NCBI GenBank assembly: GCA_900315675.1
Contig: OMZY01000015.1
Span: 1 to 58,299, forward strand
DNA from: an uncultured Eubacteriales bacterium
GTDB lineage: Bacteria; Bacillota; Clostridia; Christensenellales; Aristaeellaceae
Direction of reading: 5' to 3'
DNA length: 58,299 nt
Made by a program: the position numbers and the translations under genes
In this document: one piece after another, positions 1-8,231 of the stretch
Position numbering within the stretch: the first letter of the stretch is position 1
Layout: each line of letters starts with the position of its first letter
Notes under the pieces: model-generated
Databases searched by the model: none
Seen by the model: only the letters and a program-made list of their open reading frames with translations
Told to the model about the DNA's origin: nothing

Positions 1-75
<75 letters not shown>

Positions 76-213
76 ATCCTGTTAACATCTTTCGATGCTT
101 AACTCTTTGGAATCTTCGCTGTCTTCTTCCTTATTGCGCGTTCTATTTGCTCTGTATCGTTTTCAAGGTTCGCTTCGCTCTGTTTCCGGGCTTTCGCTCG
201 GGCGAGCTTGACT

Positions 214-242
214 ATCATACCAGAGGGCATACCCTTTGTCAA
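214..242 (-). promoter_or_regulatory. rRNA operon promoter
   Basis: On the minus strand TTGACA (237-242) and TATGAT (214-219) are separated by 17 bp. This is a near-perfect sigma-A promoter about 140 bp before the mature 16S start. The A/T tract at 245-275 just upstream of the -35 (AAATTTTTTTC on the minus strand) resembles an UP element. The transcribed leader between promoter and 16S has no gene. Confidence 0.88.
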
Positions 243-357
243 GGGATTTTTTGAAAAAAATTTACATCAAAAAAATCTTTCTTTTCCTGTATTTTCAAGG
301 GGTTTCAGACATCTCCACATCTTGTGGTGAGCATCCGGTTTGTCCTTCTATATTTGG

Positions 358-386
358 TGGACAATTCAGAATCACACTGTTAAAAT
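358..386 (+). promoter_or_regulatory. Probable promoter of the rRNA methyltransferase gene
   Basis: TGGACA (358-363) and TAAAAT (381-386) are separated by 17 bp. A transcript starting near 393 would carry the AAAGGA ribosome site at 403-408 but not the upstream AGGAAG at 387-392. This favours the downstream start codon at 418. Inferred from sequence match only. Confidence 0.5.
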
Positions 387-417
387 AGGAAGAAACAGGA
401 TGAAAGGAATGGACGGG

Positions 418-1761
418 ATGAAAAAGAATGAATGCTTTCCCATGACCGCCGACAGGCTCGGCGCAGATCTGGAGGGCATCTGTATTCATGAGGGTATGCC
501 CGTATTCGTTCCCGGACTGCTGCCCGGCGAAAGTGCCGATGTGAAGATCGTCAAAGCCGAAAAACGCTATGCCTTCGGCCGGATGGAATCAAAGCCGGAA
601 CCGGCGTCACCGGACCGGCGGGATCCGGGCTGCGGCTCCTATCCCCGCTGCGGAGGCTGTACCGGCCGTCACATGAGCTATGAAGCCACCCTGGCCGCCA
701 AGCGGCAGCAGGTGGAAGACTGCTTCCGCCGGATCGCCGGTATTGAAACGGAAGTACTGCCGATCCTGGGTATGGATTCCCCCCGCGGTTACCGGAACAA
801 AACCTCCCTGCCCGCCGGGGGAACCGCGGAGCATCCGGTGCTCGGTTTTTACGCGCCCCGGAGCCACGCCGTCATCCCGGCCGAAAGCTGTCCCAACGCC
901 ATGCCGCCTGCCAACGACCTGGCAAAGGCCTTTCTCCGCTGGATGGAAACATTCCATGTGGAACCCTATCAGGAGGAAACCCGGAAGGGCCTGATCCGCC
1001 ACCTGGTGATCCGGGTGAACCGGAAAGGGGAAAGCATGGTGACCGTGGTTGCCAACGGCAGCAGCCTGCCCCATCGGCAGGAACTGACCGACGCGCTGGT
1101 GCCGCTGGGCACCGTCAGCCTGTGGCTGAATGAGAACCGGGCCGCCACCAATGTGATTCTGTCCGAAAAGTTTCATCTTATATATGGAAGGGAAACCTTC
1201 ACCGGCACCCTTTTCGATTTGCAGTTTGAGCTGTCCCCCGCTTCCTTCTTCCAGGTCAATCCGGTTCAGACGGAAAAACTGTATCAGACAGCGCTGGATT
1301 ACGCGGAACTGAAGCCTGCGGATCTCCTCTGCGATGTCTACTGCGGCGCGGGAACCATTACCCTCACCATGGCCCGGCACTGCCGGGAAGCCGTCGGCAT
1401 CGAAATTGTGGAACCCGCTGTGGAAAACGCCAGACGGAACGCTGTGCTCAACGGCATCAGCAATGTCTCCTTCCGCGCCGGAAAAGCGGAGGAGCTGCTG
1501 CCCCAGATGGTCGCCGGCGGTCTCCGGCCGGACGTCATCTGCGTCGATCCGCCCCGCAAGGGCCTGGATCCCGCCGTCATCCGCGCCATGGCCCAGGCTG
1601 GACCGGACCGGATTGTCTATGTTTCCTGCAATCCTGCCACCCTGGCACGGGACGCAGGTCTGCTGCAGGAGGAAGGCTACCTGGTCCGCAAGGTGCAGCC
1701 CGTGGACATGTTTTGCTGGACTTCCGGTGTGGAAACGGTGGTTCAGCTGGCCCGGTCATAA
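418..1761 (+). CDS. rlmD: 23S rRNA (uracil-C5)-methyltransferase, RlmD/RlmCD (TrmA) family
   Basis: Class I SAM-dependent RNA m5U methyltransferase of the TrmA/RlmD family, predicted to methylate U1939 (and possibly U747, as RlmCD does in Bacillus) of 23S rRNA in the cytosol. An N-terminal TRAM-like region is followed by the Fe-S cysteine pattern CGSYPRCGGC near residues 70-80, with a fourth Cys in AESCPN. The SAM-binding loop is DVYCGAGTITLTMA, DPPRKGLD follows, and the catalytic Cys is in YVSCNPATLARD. Length (447 aa) is normal for the family. I chose ATG 418, with AAAGGA nine bases upstream, because a promoter -10 at 381-386 would leave the alternative ATG 400 without a transcribed ribosome site. 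Family is certain; which uridine is modified is inferred. Confidence 0.93.
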   Translation: MKKNECFPMTADRLGADLEGICIHEGMPVFVPGLLPGESADVKIVKAEKRYAFGRMESKPEPASPDRRDPGCGSYPRCGGCTGRHMSYEATLAAKRQQVEDCFRRIAGIETEVLPILGMDSPRGYRNKTSLPAGGTAEHPVLGFYAPRSHAVIPAESCPNAMPPANDLAKAFLRWMETFHVEPYQEETRKGLIRHLVIRVNRKGESMVTVVANGSSLPHRQELTDALVPLGTVSLWLNENRAATNVILSEKFHLIYGRETFTGTLFDLQFELSPASFFQVNPVQTEKLYQTALDYAELKPADLLCDVYCGAGTITLTMARHCREAVGIEIVEPAVENARRNAVLNGISNVSFRAGKAEELLPQMVAGGLRPDVICVDPPRKGLDPAVIRAMAQAGPDRIVYVSCNPATLARDAGLLQEEGYLVRKVQPVDMFCWTSGVETVVQLARS

Positions 1762-1811
1762 CCGGTCCGGCTGTCCTGCGCCTGCCCGGTTCCTGTATGA
1801 GGTATAAAGGA

Positions 1812-2336
1812 ATGCATATCAGAAAAACCGAGACAAAGGATATCCCGGCTCTTCTTCAGATGATCCGGGATTCGTATATTCCCTATGGGGAACAGATCCG
1901 GGATACGGATATCCCTTCCTATTTTTATGATGACATCGCCTCCCTGATGGACGATCCGAAAAGCGACGTCTGGACCGCGGAGGAAAGCGGCGAAATCACC
2001 GGCATGGCCGCCGGAACAGAGCTGGGTCCCTGCGCCTATCACCTGAAAATGCTGTTTGTCTCCGGACACAGCCAGCACAAAGGCATTGGAAGCGCGCTGC
2101 TGGAGCGGTTTGAAAGCAGAGGCGCGGAACGGCATTTTTCCTTGTTCACCGCAAATTACCTGGACCCGGCAAAATGGTCCCGGGACTTTTACCGGAGGCA
2201 CGGCTACCGGGAATATGTCCCGGCAGATGAAGAGAACTCTCCCGTCCTTAAAGCCCAGGCGGATTTCCTGAGAGGCATCGGCCGGCTGAACAACGGCCAT
2301 AAGCATCTTCTCTGGAAGACCATCAGAACGCAATAA
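1812..2336 (+). CDS. GNAT family N-acetyltransferase
   Basis: A 174-aa single-domain acetyltransferase of the GNAT fold. It begins MHIRKTETKDIPAL, the typical beta1-alpha1 start. The acetyl-CoA pyrophosphate loop is HSQHKGIGSALLERFE, matching Q/RxxGxG/A. The C-terminal DFYRRHGYRE segment is the usual beta5-alpha4 'FYxxxGF' signature. The substrate cannot be told from sequence. The gene starts 50 bp after the rRNA methyltransferase and could be cotranscribed. ATG 1812 is preferred; ATG 1797 is in frame and would add five residues (MRYKG), but only 1812 has a GAGG at normal distance. Confidence 0.85.
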   Translation: MHIRKTETKDIPALLQMIRDSYIPYGEQIRDTDIPSYFYDDIASLMDDPKSDVWTAEESGEITGMAAGTELGPCAYHLKMLFVSGHSQHKGIGSALLERFESRGAERHFSLFTANYLDPAKWSRDFYRRHGYREYVPADEENSPVLKAQADFLRGIGRLNNGHKHLLWKTIRTQ

Positions 2337-2589
2337 AGCATCACTTGCAGAAAAGGTGGATTTATATTGATTAAGGGACATTTCCGGGAACTGCTGTCCC
2401 GTGTGTAAGGATACCGGATGTGCAGGCACTCCCTGAAAACCGTGAACCCTTTCGTGATAAACAATTCTAAGACAATCATTGTTGAAAAAAACAGTAGGCA
2501 CCTATTGACGAAACGTGTTATAATTTTTTATTGGGAATGCGCCATAAGCATTTCAACCCTTACTATTTTTTTGTCAAAGGAGAAGCAAC
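2337..2589 (+). other. Intergenic region with AT-rich promoter area for the phosphofructokinase gene
   Basis: No gene is visible here. The 3' half is AT-rich. It has TATAAT at 2519-2524 and TTGACG at 2505-2510, but these are only 8 bp apart, so they cannot form one promoter. TTGACG could pair with TTTATT at 2527-2532 (16 bp spacer). The strong ribosome site AAAGGAG at 2577-2583 belongs to the next gene. Confidence 0.4.
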
Positions 2590-4254
2590 ATGAATCTTTC
2601 ACCCCTTCAGAAAGCAAGATATCAGTACAGCCCCAAGCTTCCCGGAATGCTTCGTGGCGGCATCTCTGAGATCAGCGTCAAAGTCGGCGCGCCCACCGAG
2701 AGCGTAGCGGACCAGGCCAAGATCAAAGCCCTCTTCCCCAACACCTACGGTAAGGAAGAGATCACCTTCGTCAAGGGCAGCAACACCTCTGCAGCCAAGA
2801 AGCAGGTTGTGGGTGTGATCCTTTCCGGCGGACAGGCCCCCGGCGGACACAACGTCATCTGCGGTCTGTATGACGCCATCAAGGCCACCGACAAGAATAA
2901 CGTCCTGCTCGGCTTCAAGGGCGGCCCCTCCGGACTGATCGATGACAACTACATCGAGTTCACCGACGAGTATATCAACGCCTACCGGAACACCGGCGGT
3001 TTCGATATCATCGGTTCCGGCCGTACCAAACTGGAAACGGAAGAACAGTTCAAAGTCGTGACCGAAGTCGCGAAGAAGCACGGCCTGACCGCCATCGTCA
3101 TCATCGGCGGTGACGACTCCAACACCAACGCCGCTGTGCTGGCTGAATACATGGCTGCCCACAACACCGGCGTCCAGGTCATCGGCTGCCCCAAGACCAT
3201 TGACGGCGACCTGAAGAACGAAGACATCGAAGCCTCCTTCGGTTTCGATACCGCTACCAAGACCTATTCTGAGCTGATTGGCAACATCGAAAGAGACGCC
3301 AACTCCGCCAAGAAATACTGGCACTTCATCAAGGTCATGGGCCGTTCCGCTTCCCATGTTGCCCTGGAGTGCGCACTGGAAACCCAGCCCAACATCTGCC
3401 TGATCGGTGAAGAAGTCGCCGCGAAGAAGATGTCCCTGGCCGCCATCGCCAACTACATCGCGGATTCCGTTGAGACCCGCGGCAACAACGGCGAAAACTT
3501 CGGCGTGGCCATCATCCCCGAAGGTATCGTGGAATTCGTTCCCGAATTCTCCAAGCTGATCGCTGAAATCAACGAACTGCTGGCCGGCAAAAAGACGGAA
3601 GAGTTCAACGCGCTTCCCGACTGGAGCGCCAAGTACGAGTTCATCAAGAAGGGCCTTTCCGCTGAATCCTTCGCGGTGTTCGAAATCCTGCCCCAGTTTG
3701 TGCAGCAGCAGCTGTTCCTGGAACGTGATCCCCACGGCAATGTTCAGGTTTCCCTGATCGAGTCCGAGAAGCTCTTCTCCGAAATGGTGAAGAACGAGCT
3801 GGCGAAGAGAAAGGCTGCCGGCACCTACAAGGGCAAGTTCGGCGCACAGCATCACTTCTTCGGTTACGAAGGACGGTGCGCTTTCCCCTCCAACTTCGAC
3901 GCGGACTACTGCTACTCCCTGGGTTACAACGCCTTCATGCTGATCCAGTACGGCTACACCGGATACCTGTCCAAGGTTTCCAACATCTCCAAGCCCGCTG
4001 AAGAGTGGGTGGCCGGCGGTATGCCCATCACCAAGATGATGAACATGGAACGCCGCAACGGCGAGGACAAGCCCGTCATCCGCAAAGCCCTGGTGGAACT
4101 GGACGGCGCTCCCTTCAAGTTCTTCGCGGCGCACCGTGAAGAGTGGGCTGTGAAGACCTCCTTCACCTATCCCGGCGCGATCCAGTACTTCGGACCCTCC
4201 GAAGTCTGCGATCTGACCACCCGGACCCTGGCTCTGGAAAAGGGTCAGGCCTGA
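2590..4254 (+). CDS. pfp: Diphosphate--fructose-6-phosphate 1-phosphotransferase (PPi-PFK)
   Basis: Catalyses reversible phosphorylation of fructose 6-phosphate to fructose 1,6-bisphosphate with pyrophosphate instead of ATP, in glycolysis/gluconeogenesis. At 554 aa it is the long form (plant-beta/spirochete-like group II). The phosphoryl-donor loop is [24 protein letters not shown] near residue 172 carries the second Asp where ATP-dependent enzymes have Gly, which marks PPi use. PKTIDGDL near residue 200 holds the catalytic Asp. [14 protein letters not shown] is the substrate-binding helix. AAAGGAG lies six bases before the ATG. A strong terminator follows at 4274, so it is probably monocistronic. 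Codons are strongly biased, consistent with high expression. Confidence 0.96.
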   Translation: MNLSPLQKARYQYSPKLPGMLRGGISEISVKVGAPTESVADQAKIKALFPNTYGKEEITFVKGSNTSAAKKQVVGVILSGGQAPGGHNVICGLYDAIKATDKNNVLLGFKGGPSGLIDDNYIEFTDEYINAYRNTGGFDIIGSGRTKLETEEQFKVVTEVAKKHGLTAIVIIGGDDSNTNAAVLAEYMAAHNTGVQVIGCPKTIDGDLKNEDIEASFGFDTATKTYSELIGNIERDANSAKKYWHFIKVMGRSASHVALECALETQPNICLIGEEVAAKKMSLAAIANYIADSVETRGNNGENFGVAIIPEGIVEFVPEFSKLIAEINELLAGKKTEEFNALPDWSAKYEFIKKGLSAESFAVFEILPQFVQQQLFLERDPHGNVQVSLIESEKLFSEMVKNELAKRKAAGTYKGKFGAQHHFFGYEGRCAFPSNFDADYCYSLGYNAFMLIQYGYTGYLSKVSNISKPAEEWVAGGMPITKMMNMERRNGEDKPVIRKALVELDGAPFKFFAAHREEWAVKTSFTYPGAIQYFGPSEVCDLTTRTLALEKGQA

Positions 4255-4273
4255 TCCGATAACAGCCTTTTTC

Positions 4274-4320
4274 ACCGCCCGGCAGGCAGAACGCCCGCCG
4301 GGCGGTTTTCTGTTTTCTTT
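4274..4320 (+). terminator. Intrinsic terminator after pfp
   Basis: Ten-bp perfect stem ACCGCCCGGC (4274-4283) / GCCGGGCGGT (4297-4306), then TTTCTGTTTTCTTT. It lies 20 bp after the pfp stop codon. Confidence 0.93.
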
Positions 4321-4338
4321 CATTCTTTAATACTTTAA

Positions 4339-4367
4339 TTGACAGACGTTCTCCGCGGGTATATAAT
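4339..4367 (+). promoter_or_regulatory. Consensus sigma-A promoter of leader 1
   Basis: TTGACA (4339-4344) and TATAAT (4362-4367) with a 17-bp spacer: a perfect match to consensus. Transcription would start near 4374, about 11 nt before the ribosome site of the leader ORF at 4399. A promoter this strong in front of an attenuator fits control at elongation rather than initiation. Confidence 0.92.
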
Positions 4368-4398
4368 CTGCTCAATATTTCCGGAAAGGAGCCTGCCC

Positions 4399-4509
4399 AT
4401 GACCTGCAATATCGTCGGATATTCTGATATGCTGCACCATGCACTGCACCTGGATACCATGCATGGTTTTCATTTCGTATATCCAACTCTGAACTGCAGG
4501 AAAGCGTAG
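4399..4509 (+). CDS. Leader peptide 1 (36 codons) of a putative attenuator
   Basis: A 36-codon frame beginning MTCNIVGYSDMLHHAL and ending NCRKA-stop, with a strong AAAGGAG ribosome site eight bases upstream in a TCCGGAAAGGAGC context. Its core LHLDTMHGFH (residues 16-25) matches MHMNMMHDSH in the leader at 8038, giving [LM]H[LM][DN]xMHxxH; exactly 11 residues follow in both. The sequence around and after the stop (GCAGG.AAG.GTAG, TCCGGA, TATTCCGTT.ATC) is also shared. It is followed by an intrinsic terminator at 4537 and then a gene with its own ribosome site. Seen: position, ribosome site, homology between copies. Inferred: translation or ribosome stalling here controls the downstream terminator. 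The peptide matches no leader I know. Confidence 0.7.
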   Translation: MTCNIVGYSDMLHHALHLDTMHGFHFVYPTLNCRKA

Positions 4510-4536
4510 ACCTCCGGATCATTATTCCGTTCATCC

Positions 4537-4567
4537 GCCGCTTATCTTTGCAGGATAAGCGGCTTTT
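4537..4567 (+). terminator. Attenuator terminator of leader 1
   Basis: Ten-bp stem GCCGCTTATC (4537-4546) / GATAAGCGGC (4554-4563) with loop TTTGCAG, then TTTT. It lies 27 nt after the leader stop codon and 26 nt before the next start. CTTTGC across the 5' arm and loop could instead pair with GCA(GG)AAAG at the end of the leader ORF (a bulged antiterminator). The matching position in leader 2 allows the same pairing. Confidence 0.82.
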
Positions 4568-4592
4568 ATATTATCATAAGGAGGACAAGCCT

Positions 4593-5003
4593 ATGAGGTA
4601 TTACCGTGTACACACCGCGGACAACGCCTACCTGACCCAACAGCCCCGAGGAATCTTCACCGCCGTCTGGAGACTGGTAGACGACGGAATCCTGTCGGAA
4701 GCGGAAACAGCGGATTACTGGAAAAACCGCCGGTATTTTGAGGAGATCCTTCCCGTTCCGCCCTTCTATGAACAGGGAAATCCGGAAGGCGCCATCACCT
4801 GGTTCAAGGATACCGAGGCCGGAAACCGGATATACGAACAGCTGACTTTTTACCGCGATATGGCGGCAAAATACGGACTGGCGCTGTATCTTACGGAATG
4901 CAACGAGCTTCCGGGGGAAGTCATCTATGAAGACGATTACCAGATTGCGGTCAAAAACCAGCGGAACGATCTCCCGCTGCAGACCAGGAAAATACAGGCT
5001 TAA
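4593..5003 (+). CDS. Conserved-looking hypothetical protein (136 aa) under leader 1
   Basis: A soluble, acidic, aromatic-rich protein that begins MRYYRVHTADNAYLTQQPRG and has no signal peptide or membrane segment. I do not recognise the family. Notable stretches are an aromatic/acidic middle (FYEQGNPEGAITWFKD) and ECNELPGEVIYEDDYQIAV near the end. AAGGAGG lies eight bases before ATG 4593; longer upstream frames read into the attenuator hairpin and are unlikely. The next gene starts 12 bp after its stop with its own ribosome site, so the two probably form an operon under the attenuator at 4399-4567. Function unknown. Confidence 0.75.
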   Translation: MRYYRVHTADNAYLTQQPRGIFTAVWRLVDDGILSEAETADYWKNRRYFEEILPVPPFYEQGNPEGAITWFKDTEAGNRIYEQLTFYRDMAAKYGLALYLTECNELPGEVIYEDDYQIAVKNQRNDLPLQTRKIQA

Positions 5004-5015
5004 GGAGAAGCAGCC

Positions 5016-6131
5016 ATGAACAAGCTGATCTGGCCGGACTACAAAAACTGTTCCGCCAACCTCCCCAACTCCATTCTCCGGAAATTCGGCGCGGCTCCCG
5101 CCGGGGATTCGCTCCCCCTGCTGGATCCGTACCTGGAAAAGGATTACCGGAACATTGTCCTCCTGATCCTGGACGGAATGGGGAAAAAAATTCTGGAGCG
5201 GCACCTGCAGCCGGACGGGGCTTTCCGTTCCCATCTGGCGGGCATTTACCAGTCCGTATTCCTTTCCACCACCGTCGCGGCCACCACCTCCCTGCGTTCC
5301 GGACTGCAGCCCTGCGAACACTGCTGGCTCGGCTGGGACTGCTATTATCCCCAGATTGACAAAAACGTGACCGTCTTTTTCAACCGGCTTCAGGGAACAG
5401 AGGAACCGGCGGCGCCTTATAACGTCCCGCAGACCTTCACACCCTATGAAAGCGTCGTGGACAAACTGAACCGGGCCGGAACCAAAGCCTGCATGCTCAC
5501 GCCCTATGACGATCCTGCCCCCGGAAACATCGGGGAATTTTGCCGCCGGATCAAAGCCCTCTGCGACGAACCGGACCGGAAATACATCTTTGCCTACTGG
5601 GACGAGCCGGACGGACTGCTACACAGCAGCGGCTGCGCCTCCGTCCCGGTGCATGAAGCCCTGGTGGAAATGGAGAACACCGTCCGGAAGCTTACCGGCG
5701 AACTGGAGGATACCCTGGTCATCGTCACCGCTGACCACGGGCATATCGACACGGATCACATCCTCTGGCAGGACTATCCCGAGCTGGCCGACTGCCTCAT
5801 CCGCCTGCCCTCCCTGGAACCCCGCGCGCTCAATTTCTTTGTCCGGGAAGAAAAAAAGGCGTTCTTTGAAAAAGAGTTCAACCGCCTGCTCGGAGACTGC
5901 TACCTGCTGCTGCCTATGGAAGAAGTGATTGAAAGGCAGCTGTTCGGCACCGGTAAACCCCATCCGCTGTTCAGAAGCATGCTGGGAGATTACCTGGCGC
6001 TGGCCACAGGCCCGAAGACCCTCTGGTTCAAGAAACCGCCGGAAAAATGGTGGGTTTCCATGCACGCCAGCGTCACGGAGGACGAGGTGCTGGTTCCGCT
6101 GATCCTCTTTGACTGCGGTAAAAAAGCATAA
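5016..6131 (+). CDS. Alkaline phosphatase-fold phosphodiesterase/pyrophosphatase-like protein
   Basis: A 371-aa cytosolic member of the alkaline phosphatase superfamily (nucleotide pyrophosphatase/phosphodiesterase-like). Metal-binding and catalytic positions appear in order: the first metal Asp in VLLILDGMGK, a Ser/Thr nucleophile region FLSTTVAATTSL, WDEPDGLLHSSG with Asp and His, and VTADHGHIDTDH, the typical metal-2 motif. There is no signal peptide, so it probably acts on a cytosolic phosphodiester or phosphomonoester; the substrate is unknown. The ribosome site is AAGGAG. It follows the hypothetical gene by 12 bp and likely shares the leader-controlled transcript. Confidence 0.85.
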   Translation: MNKLIWPDYKNCSANLPNSILRKFGAAPAGDSLPLLDPYLEKDYRNIVLLILDGMGKKILERHLQPDGAFRSHLAGIYQSVFLSTTVAATTSLRSGLQPCEHCWLGWDCYYPQIDKNVTVFFNRLQGTEEPAAPYNVPQTFTPYESVVDKLNRAGTKACMLTPYDDPAPGNIGEFCRRIKALCDEPDRKYIFAYWDEPDGLLHSSGCASVPVHEALVEMENTVRKLTGELEDTLVIVTADHGHIDTDHILWQDYPELADCLIRLPSLEPRALNFFVREEKKAFFEKEFNRLLGDCYLLLPMEEVIERQLFGTGKPHPLFRSMLGDYLALATGPKTLWFKKPPEKWWVSMHASVTEDEVLVPLILFDCGKKA

Positions 6132-6274
6132 ACCGCCTTTCCAGGCTGATAATCGTTTACAGAATTTTTACCTGCGGCTTCTTTTCCCCGGCGTTCCGCT
6201 CTGATATACTCTTTGACAAACGTCATGCGTTTTCTCCGCTTTGCGGAAAATGTCCTTAAAGGAAACCATTGCTT
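6132..6274 (+). promoter_or_regulatory. Intergenic region with TATACT box and hairpin before the nucleoside phosphorylase gene
   Basis: TATACT at 6205-6210 is a plausible -10, without a convincing -35 17 bp upstream. A short hairpin TTTTCtCCGC TTT GCGGaAAA follows at 6230-6250, with TTGACA at 6214-6219 before it. The hairpin lies in the expected 5' leader, but I see no known riboswitch. Confidence 0.35.
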
Positions 6275-7069
6275 ATGAAAGATAAAATGATTCGTATTCT
6301 GGAACAGATCCACCGCTACAATTCCGACCGGATGACAACCCACGCCTTCGGCCTGGATCCGGATACGGAATATGACGCGCTGGTCGTCGCGCCCAGCTAT
6401 ACCCCGTACAAACTGAAAATGGATGAATCCTGCAAAGTCACCACCCTGAAGGAAGGTGCCTATATCGCCGGATACCTGGTGGAAAAGGACGGGCTGAAAA
6501 TCGCCTGGATCAAAATTGCGTCCTCGGATTCCAACCTGATTGATCATATCGCGATCTGCGCGGAGCTGAAATTCCGGAAAATGATCTTCATCGGCGCGGT
6601 CGGCGCGCTGAAACCCGGTTATGTTCCGGGAGACATCTGCACTCCGTCCTGTTCCGTCGCCGGCGGATTCGCCCATACCTATCTGAAGGAATCCATCCGG
6701 GACTATGTCCCTTTCGAGCGGATTGAACCGGCAGACATCCGCTTTGTCGACCGCGTGATCGAAGCCGGCCGGGCAAAAGGGTATGAGATCCGGAAAGCCT
6801 CTGTTTTCTGTACCCCTTCCATTGCGCTGGAATACTCCCACCTGGAGGAAATCAAAGCCTTTGATACGGACCTGATCGAGATGGAAACCGCCTCCTTTTA
6901 CCTGATGGCTGACCTGCTGGAGGTGGACAGCGCGGCGCTTCTGGTGGTTTCGGACAACTCCGCCACCGGTTCAGCCCTGGTTGGACGGTCCGAAGAAGAT
7001 AAAATCAGGTATGAGAAGGGTTTCCGTGAAATCCTTCCGGATATGATTCTCACCACCGCGAAAATGTAG
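6275..7069 (+). CDS. Nucleoside phosphorylase (PNP/UDP family)
   Basis: A 264-aa purine/uridine phosphorylase superfamily protein that would split a nucleoside with phosphate into base and ribose 1-phosphate. Family features: the phosphate loop and beta-sheet core FIGAVGALKPGYVPGDI, a GGFAHTY segment, and the hallmark DLIEMETASFY, where Met-Glu binds the ribose. SDN in VVSDNSATGS sits where PNP family members bind the purine base or catalyse. Base specificity cannot be assigned. Start: ATG 6275 has AAAGGA 11 bases upstream; an in-frame TTG at 6269 has closer spacing and would add two residues. The methyltransferase gene follows after 17 bp. Confidence 0.85.
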   Translation: MKDKMIRILEQIHRYNSDRMTTHAFGLDPDTEYDALVVAPSYTPYKLKMDESCKVTTLKEGAYIAGYLVEKDGLKIAWIKIASSDSNLIDHIAICAELKFRKMIFIGAVGALKPGYVPGDICTPSCSVAGGFAHTYLKESIRDYVPFERIEPADIRFVDRVIEAGRAKGYEIRKASVFCTPSIALEYSHLEEIKAFDTDLIEMETASFYLMADLLEVDSAALLVVSDNSATGSALVGRSEEDKIRYEKGFREILPDMILTTAKM

Positions 7070-7086
7070 GAAAGGTGTGACCCCGC

Positions 7087-7968
7087 ATGTATCAGGAGAT
7101 CCTGCCCCTGCTTTCCTGCCCCTGCTGTAAAAAGAGTTTTTCCCTCTTTCCCGCTGAAACTGAAAATGAAGAGATTACCGAAGGTTATATTGAATGTGAA
7201 GAAGGCCACCGGTATCCCGTCCGGAAAGGCGTGCTGCATATGGGCAGCGAAGAACAGGCAGACAGCAACACCTGGAGCGATTATTACCAGGACATGAGCT
7301 ATGAGGAACTGGACAAAGCCCTGGATGAGCGGAAAACAGAAAACCAGCGGAAAATCCAGGCTAAATTCCTGGAGGACGTTACTGCCGAAACCGGCAGGCT
7401 GAAACAGGGTTTCCTGCTGGACATTGCCTCCGGCCGGGGCTTGCTGCTCTCGAAGCTGATCGAAACGGCCGGTCCGGACGTGCATATTATTTCCTCCGAC
7501 CTGAGTTTCACCGTGCTGATGTATGACCGGCTGAAGTTCGCGGAAAAAGCCCGGAATCTGAAGGTCAGCTATGTAGCCTGCGATGCCACAAATCTTCCGT
7601 TTAAACCCGGCAGTGTGGACATGGTCAGCACATTTGTCGGCTATATGAACATGGGTTCTCTGTTTGAAGCCGGCGTCGCGGAATCCGCGCGCGTGCTGAA
7701 AAAGGGCGCTCCCCTGATTCACGCCAGCTCATATCTGGATCCGGAAAGTGCCGGATACCGTGAAGTGGAGGAAATCCTGAAATCCATGAACGCACAGGAC
7801 ACCCTGAAAAACCTGGTGCGGCAGGATGTGCTGGCCACTCACAGCCGGTATTTCTCAAAGGTTTCGGATACGGTCAGCTATGAAGGCATCGCCGAAGGTG
7901 AGGAAGCGGACCTGCTTCCGCGCCGGGGATCCTGGTTTGCCAATGTTGTGATCCGAGCGGAAAAATAA
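7087..7968 (+). CDS. Class I SAM-dependent methyltransferase with N-terminal zinc ribbon
   Basis: A 293-aa cytosolic methyltransferase. The N-terminus has CPCC near residue 11 and a second set ECEEGHRYPV, resembling the Trm112/RlmA-type zinc ribbon. The Rossmann core has motif I DIASGRGLLLSKL, motif II SSDLSFTVL, and a motif IV-like ACDATNLPFKPGSVDMVS. The pairing resembles RlmA (23S rRNA guanine methyltransferase), but the substrate is not proven and small-molecule or quinone methylation is possible. It starts 17 bp after the phosphorylase and probably shares its transcript. The second attenuator leader lies just downstream and may be fed by read-through from here. Confidence 0.82.
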   Translation: MYQEILPLLSCPCCKKSFSLFPAETENEEITEGYIECEEGHRYPVRKGVLHMGSEEQADSNTWSDYYQDMSYEELDKALDERKTENQRKIQAKFLEDVTAETGRLKQGFLLDIASGRGLLLSKLIETAGPDVHIISSDLSFTVLMYDRLKFAEKARNLKVSYVACDATNLPFKPGSVDMVSTFVGYMNMGSLFEAGVAESARVLKKGAPLIHASSYLDPESAGYREVEEILKSMNAQDTLKNLVRQDVLATHSRYFSKVSDTVSYEGIAEGEEADLLPRRGSWFANVVIRAEK

Positions 7969-7982
7969 AACCCATCGCAGGA

Positions 7983-8009
7983 ACAGATTTCCCCCGGTTG
8001 GAAATCTGT
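7983..8009 (+). other. Ten-bp hairpin upstream of leader 2
   Basis: ACAGATTTCC (7983-7992) and GGAAATCTGT (8000-8009) form a perfect stem with a 7-nt loop. There is no T-run, so it is not a standard terminator. It could stabilise or process the mRNA between the methyltransferase and the leader. No equivalent is present before leader 1, where the promoter takes this place. Confidence 0.55.
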
Positions 8010-8037
8010 CTGATCCTGTCCGGAAAGGAGCTTTCCC

Positions 8038-8145
8038 GTGAGCCGCCCCGCAGTCAGGCATTCATCCATGGAGCGTATCATGCATATGAACATGATGCAT
8101 GACAGTCATGACGCATGCCTGTATGCAGCCCGCAGGGAAGAGTAG
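8038..8145 (+). CDS. Leader peptide 2 (35 codons) of a putative attenuator
   Basis: A GTG-started frame of 35 codons behind AAAGGAG, in the same TCCGGAAAGGAGC context as the leader at 4399. The peptide begins VSRPAVRHSSMERI and ends AARREE-stop. Its core MHMNMMHDSH (residues 15-24) aligns with LHLDTMHGFH of leader 1 and is followed by exactly 11 residues, as there. Five of its residues are Met after the start and five are His. The stop region (GCAGG.AAG.GTAG, TCCGGA, TATTCCGTT.ATC) is shared with leader 1. No clear promoter is seen between here and the methyltransferase gene. Translation is inferred from the ribosome site and the conserved peptide pattern. Confidence 0.7.
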   Translation: MSRPAVRHSSMERIMHMNMMHDSHDACLYAARREE

Positions 8146-8174
8146 GTTCCGGAACCCCGGTATTCCGTTGATCA

Positions 8175-8208
8175 GAATCGCTCCTCTTTGCAGGGGGCGG
8201 TTCTTTTT
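8175..8208 (+). terminator. Attenuator terminator of leader 2
   Basis: An 11-bp stem with G-U pairs (8175-8185 / 8193-8203), loop CTTTGCA, then TTTTT. It lies 29 nt after the leader stop. The apex C-TTTGCA-G is identical to leader 1 although the stem sequence differs, so structure and loop are conserved. GCA(GGG)AAGAG at the leader's 3' end is complementary to CTCTTTGC in the 5' arm and loop, apart from a 3-nt bulge. Confidence 0.82.
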
Positions 8209-8231
8209 ATATCTGAAGGAGGGTTATGCAT

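Noticed and set aside
2505-2524. TTGACG and TATAAT as one promoter before pfp
   Set aside because: Spacer is only 8 bp.
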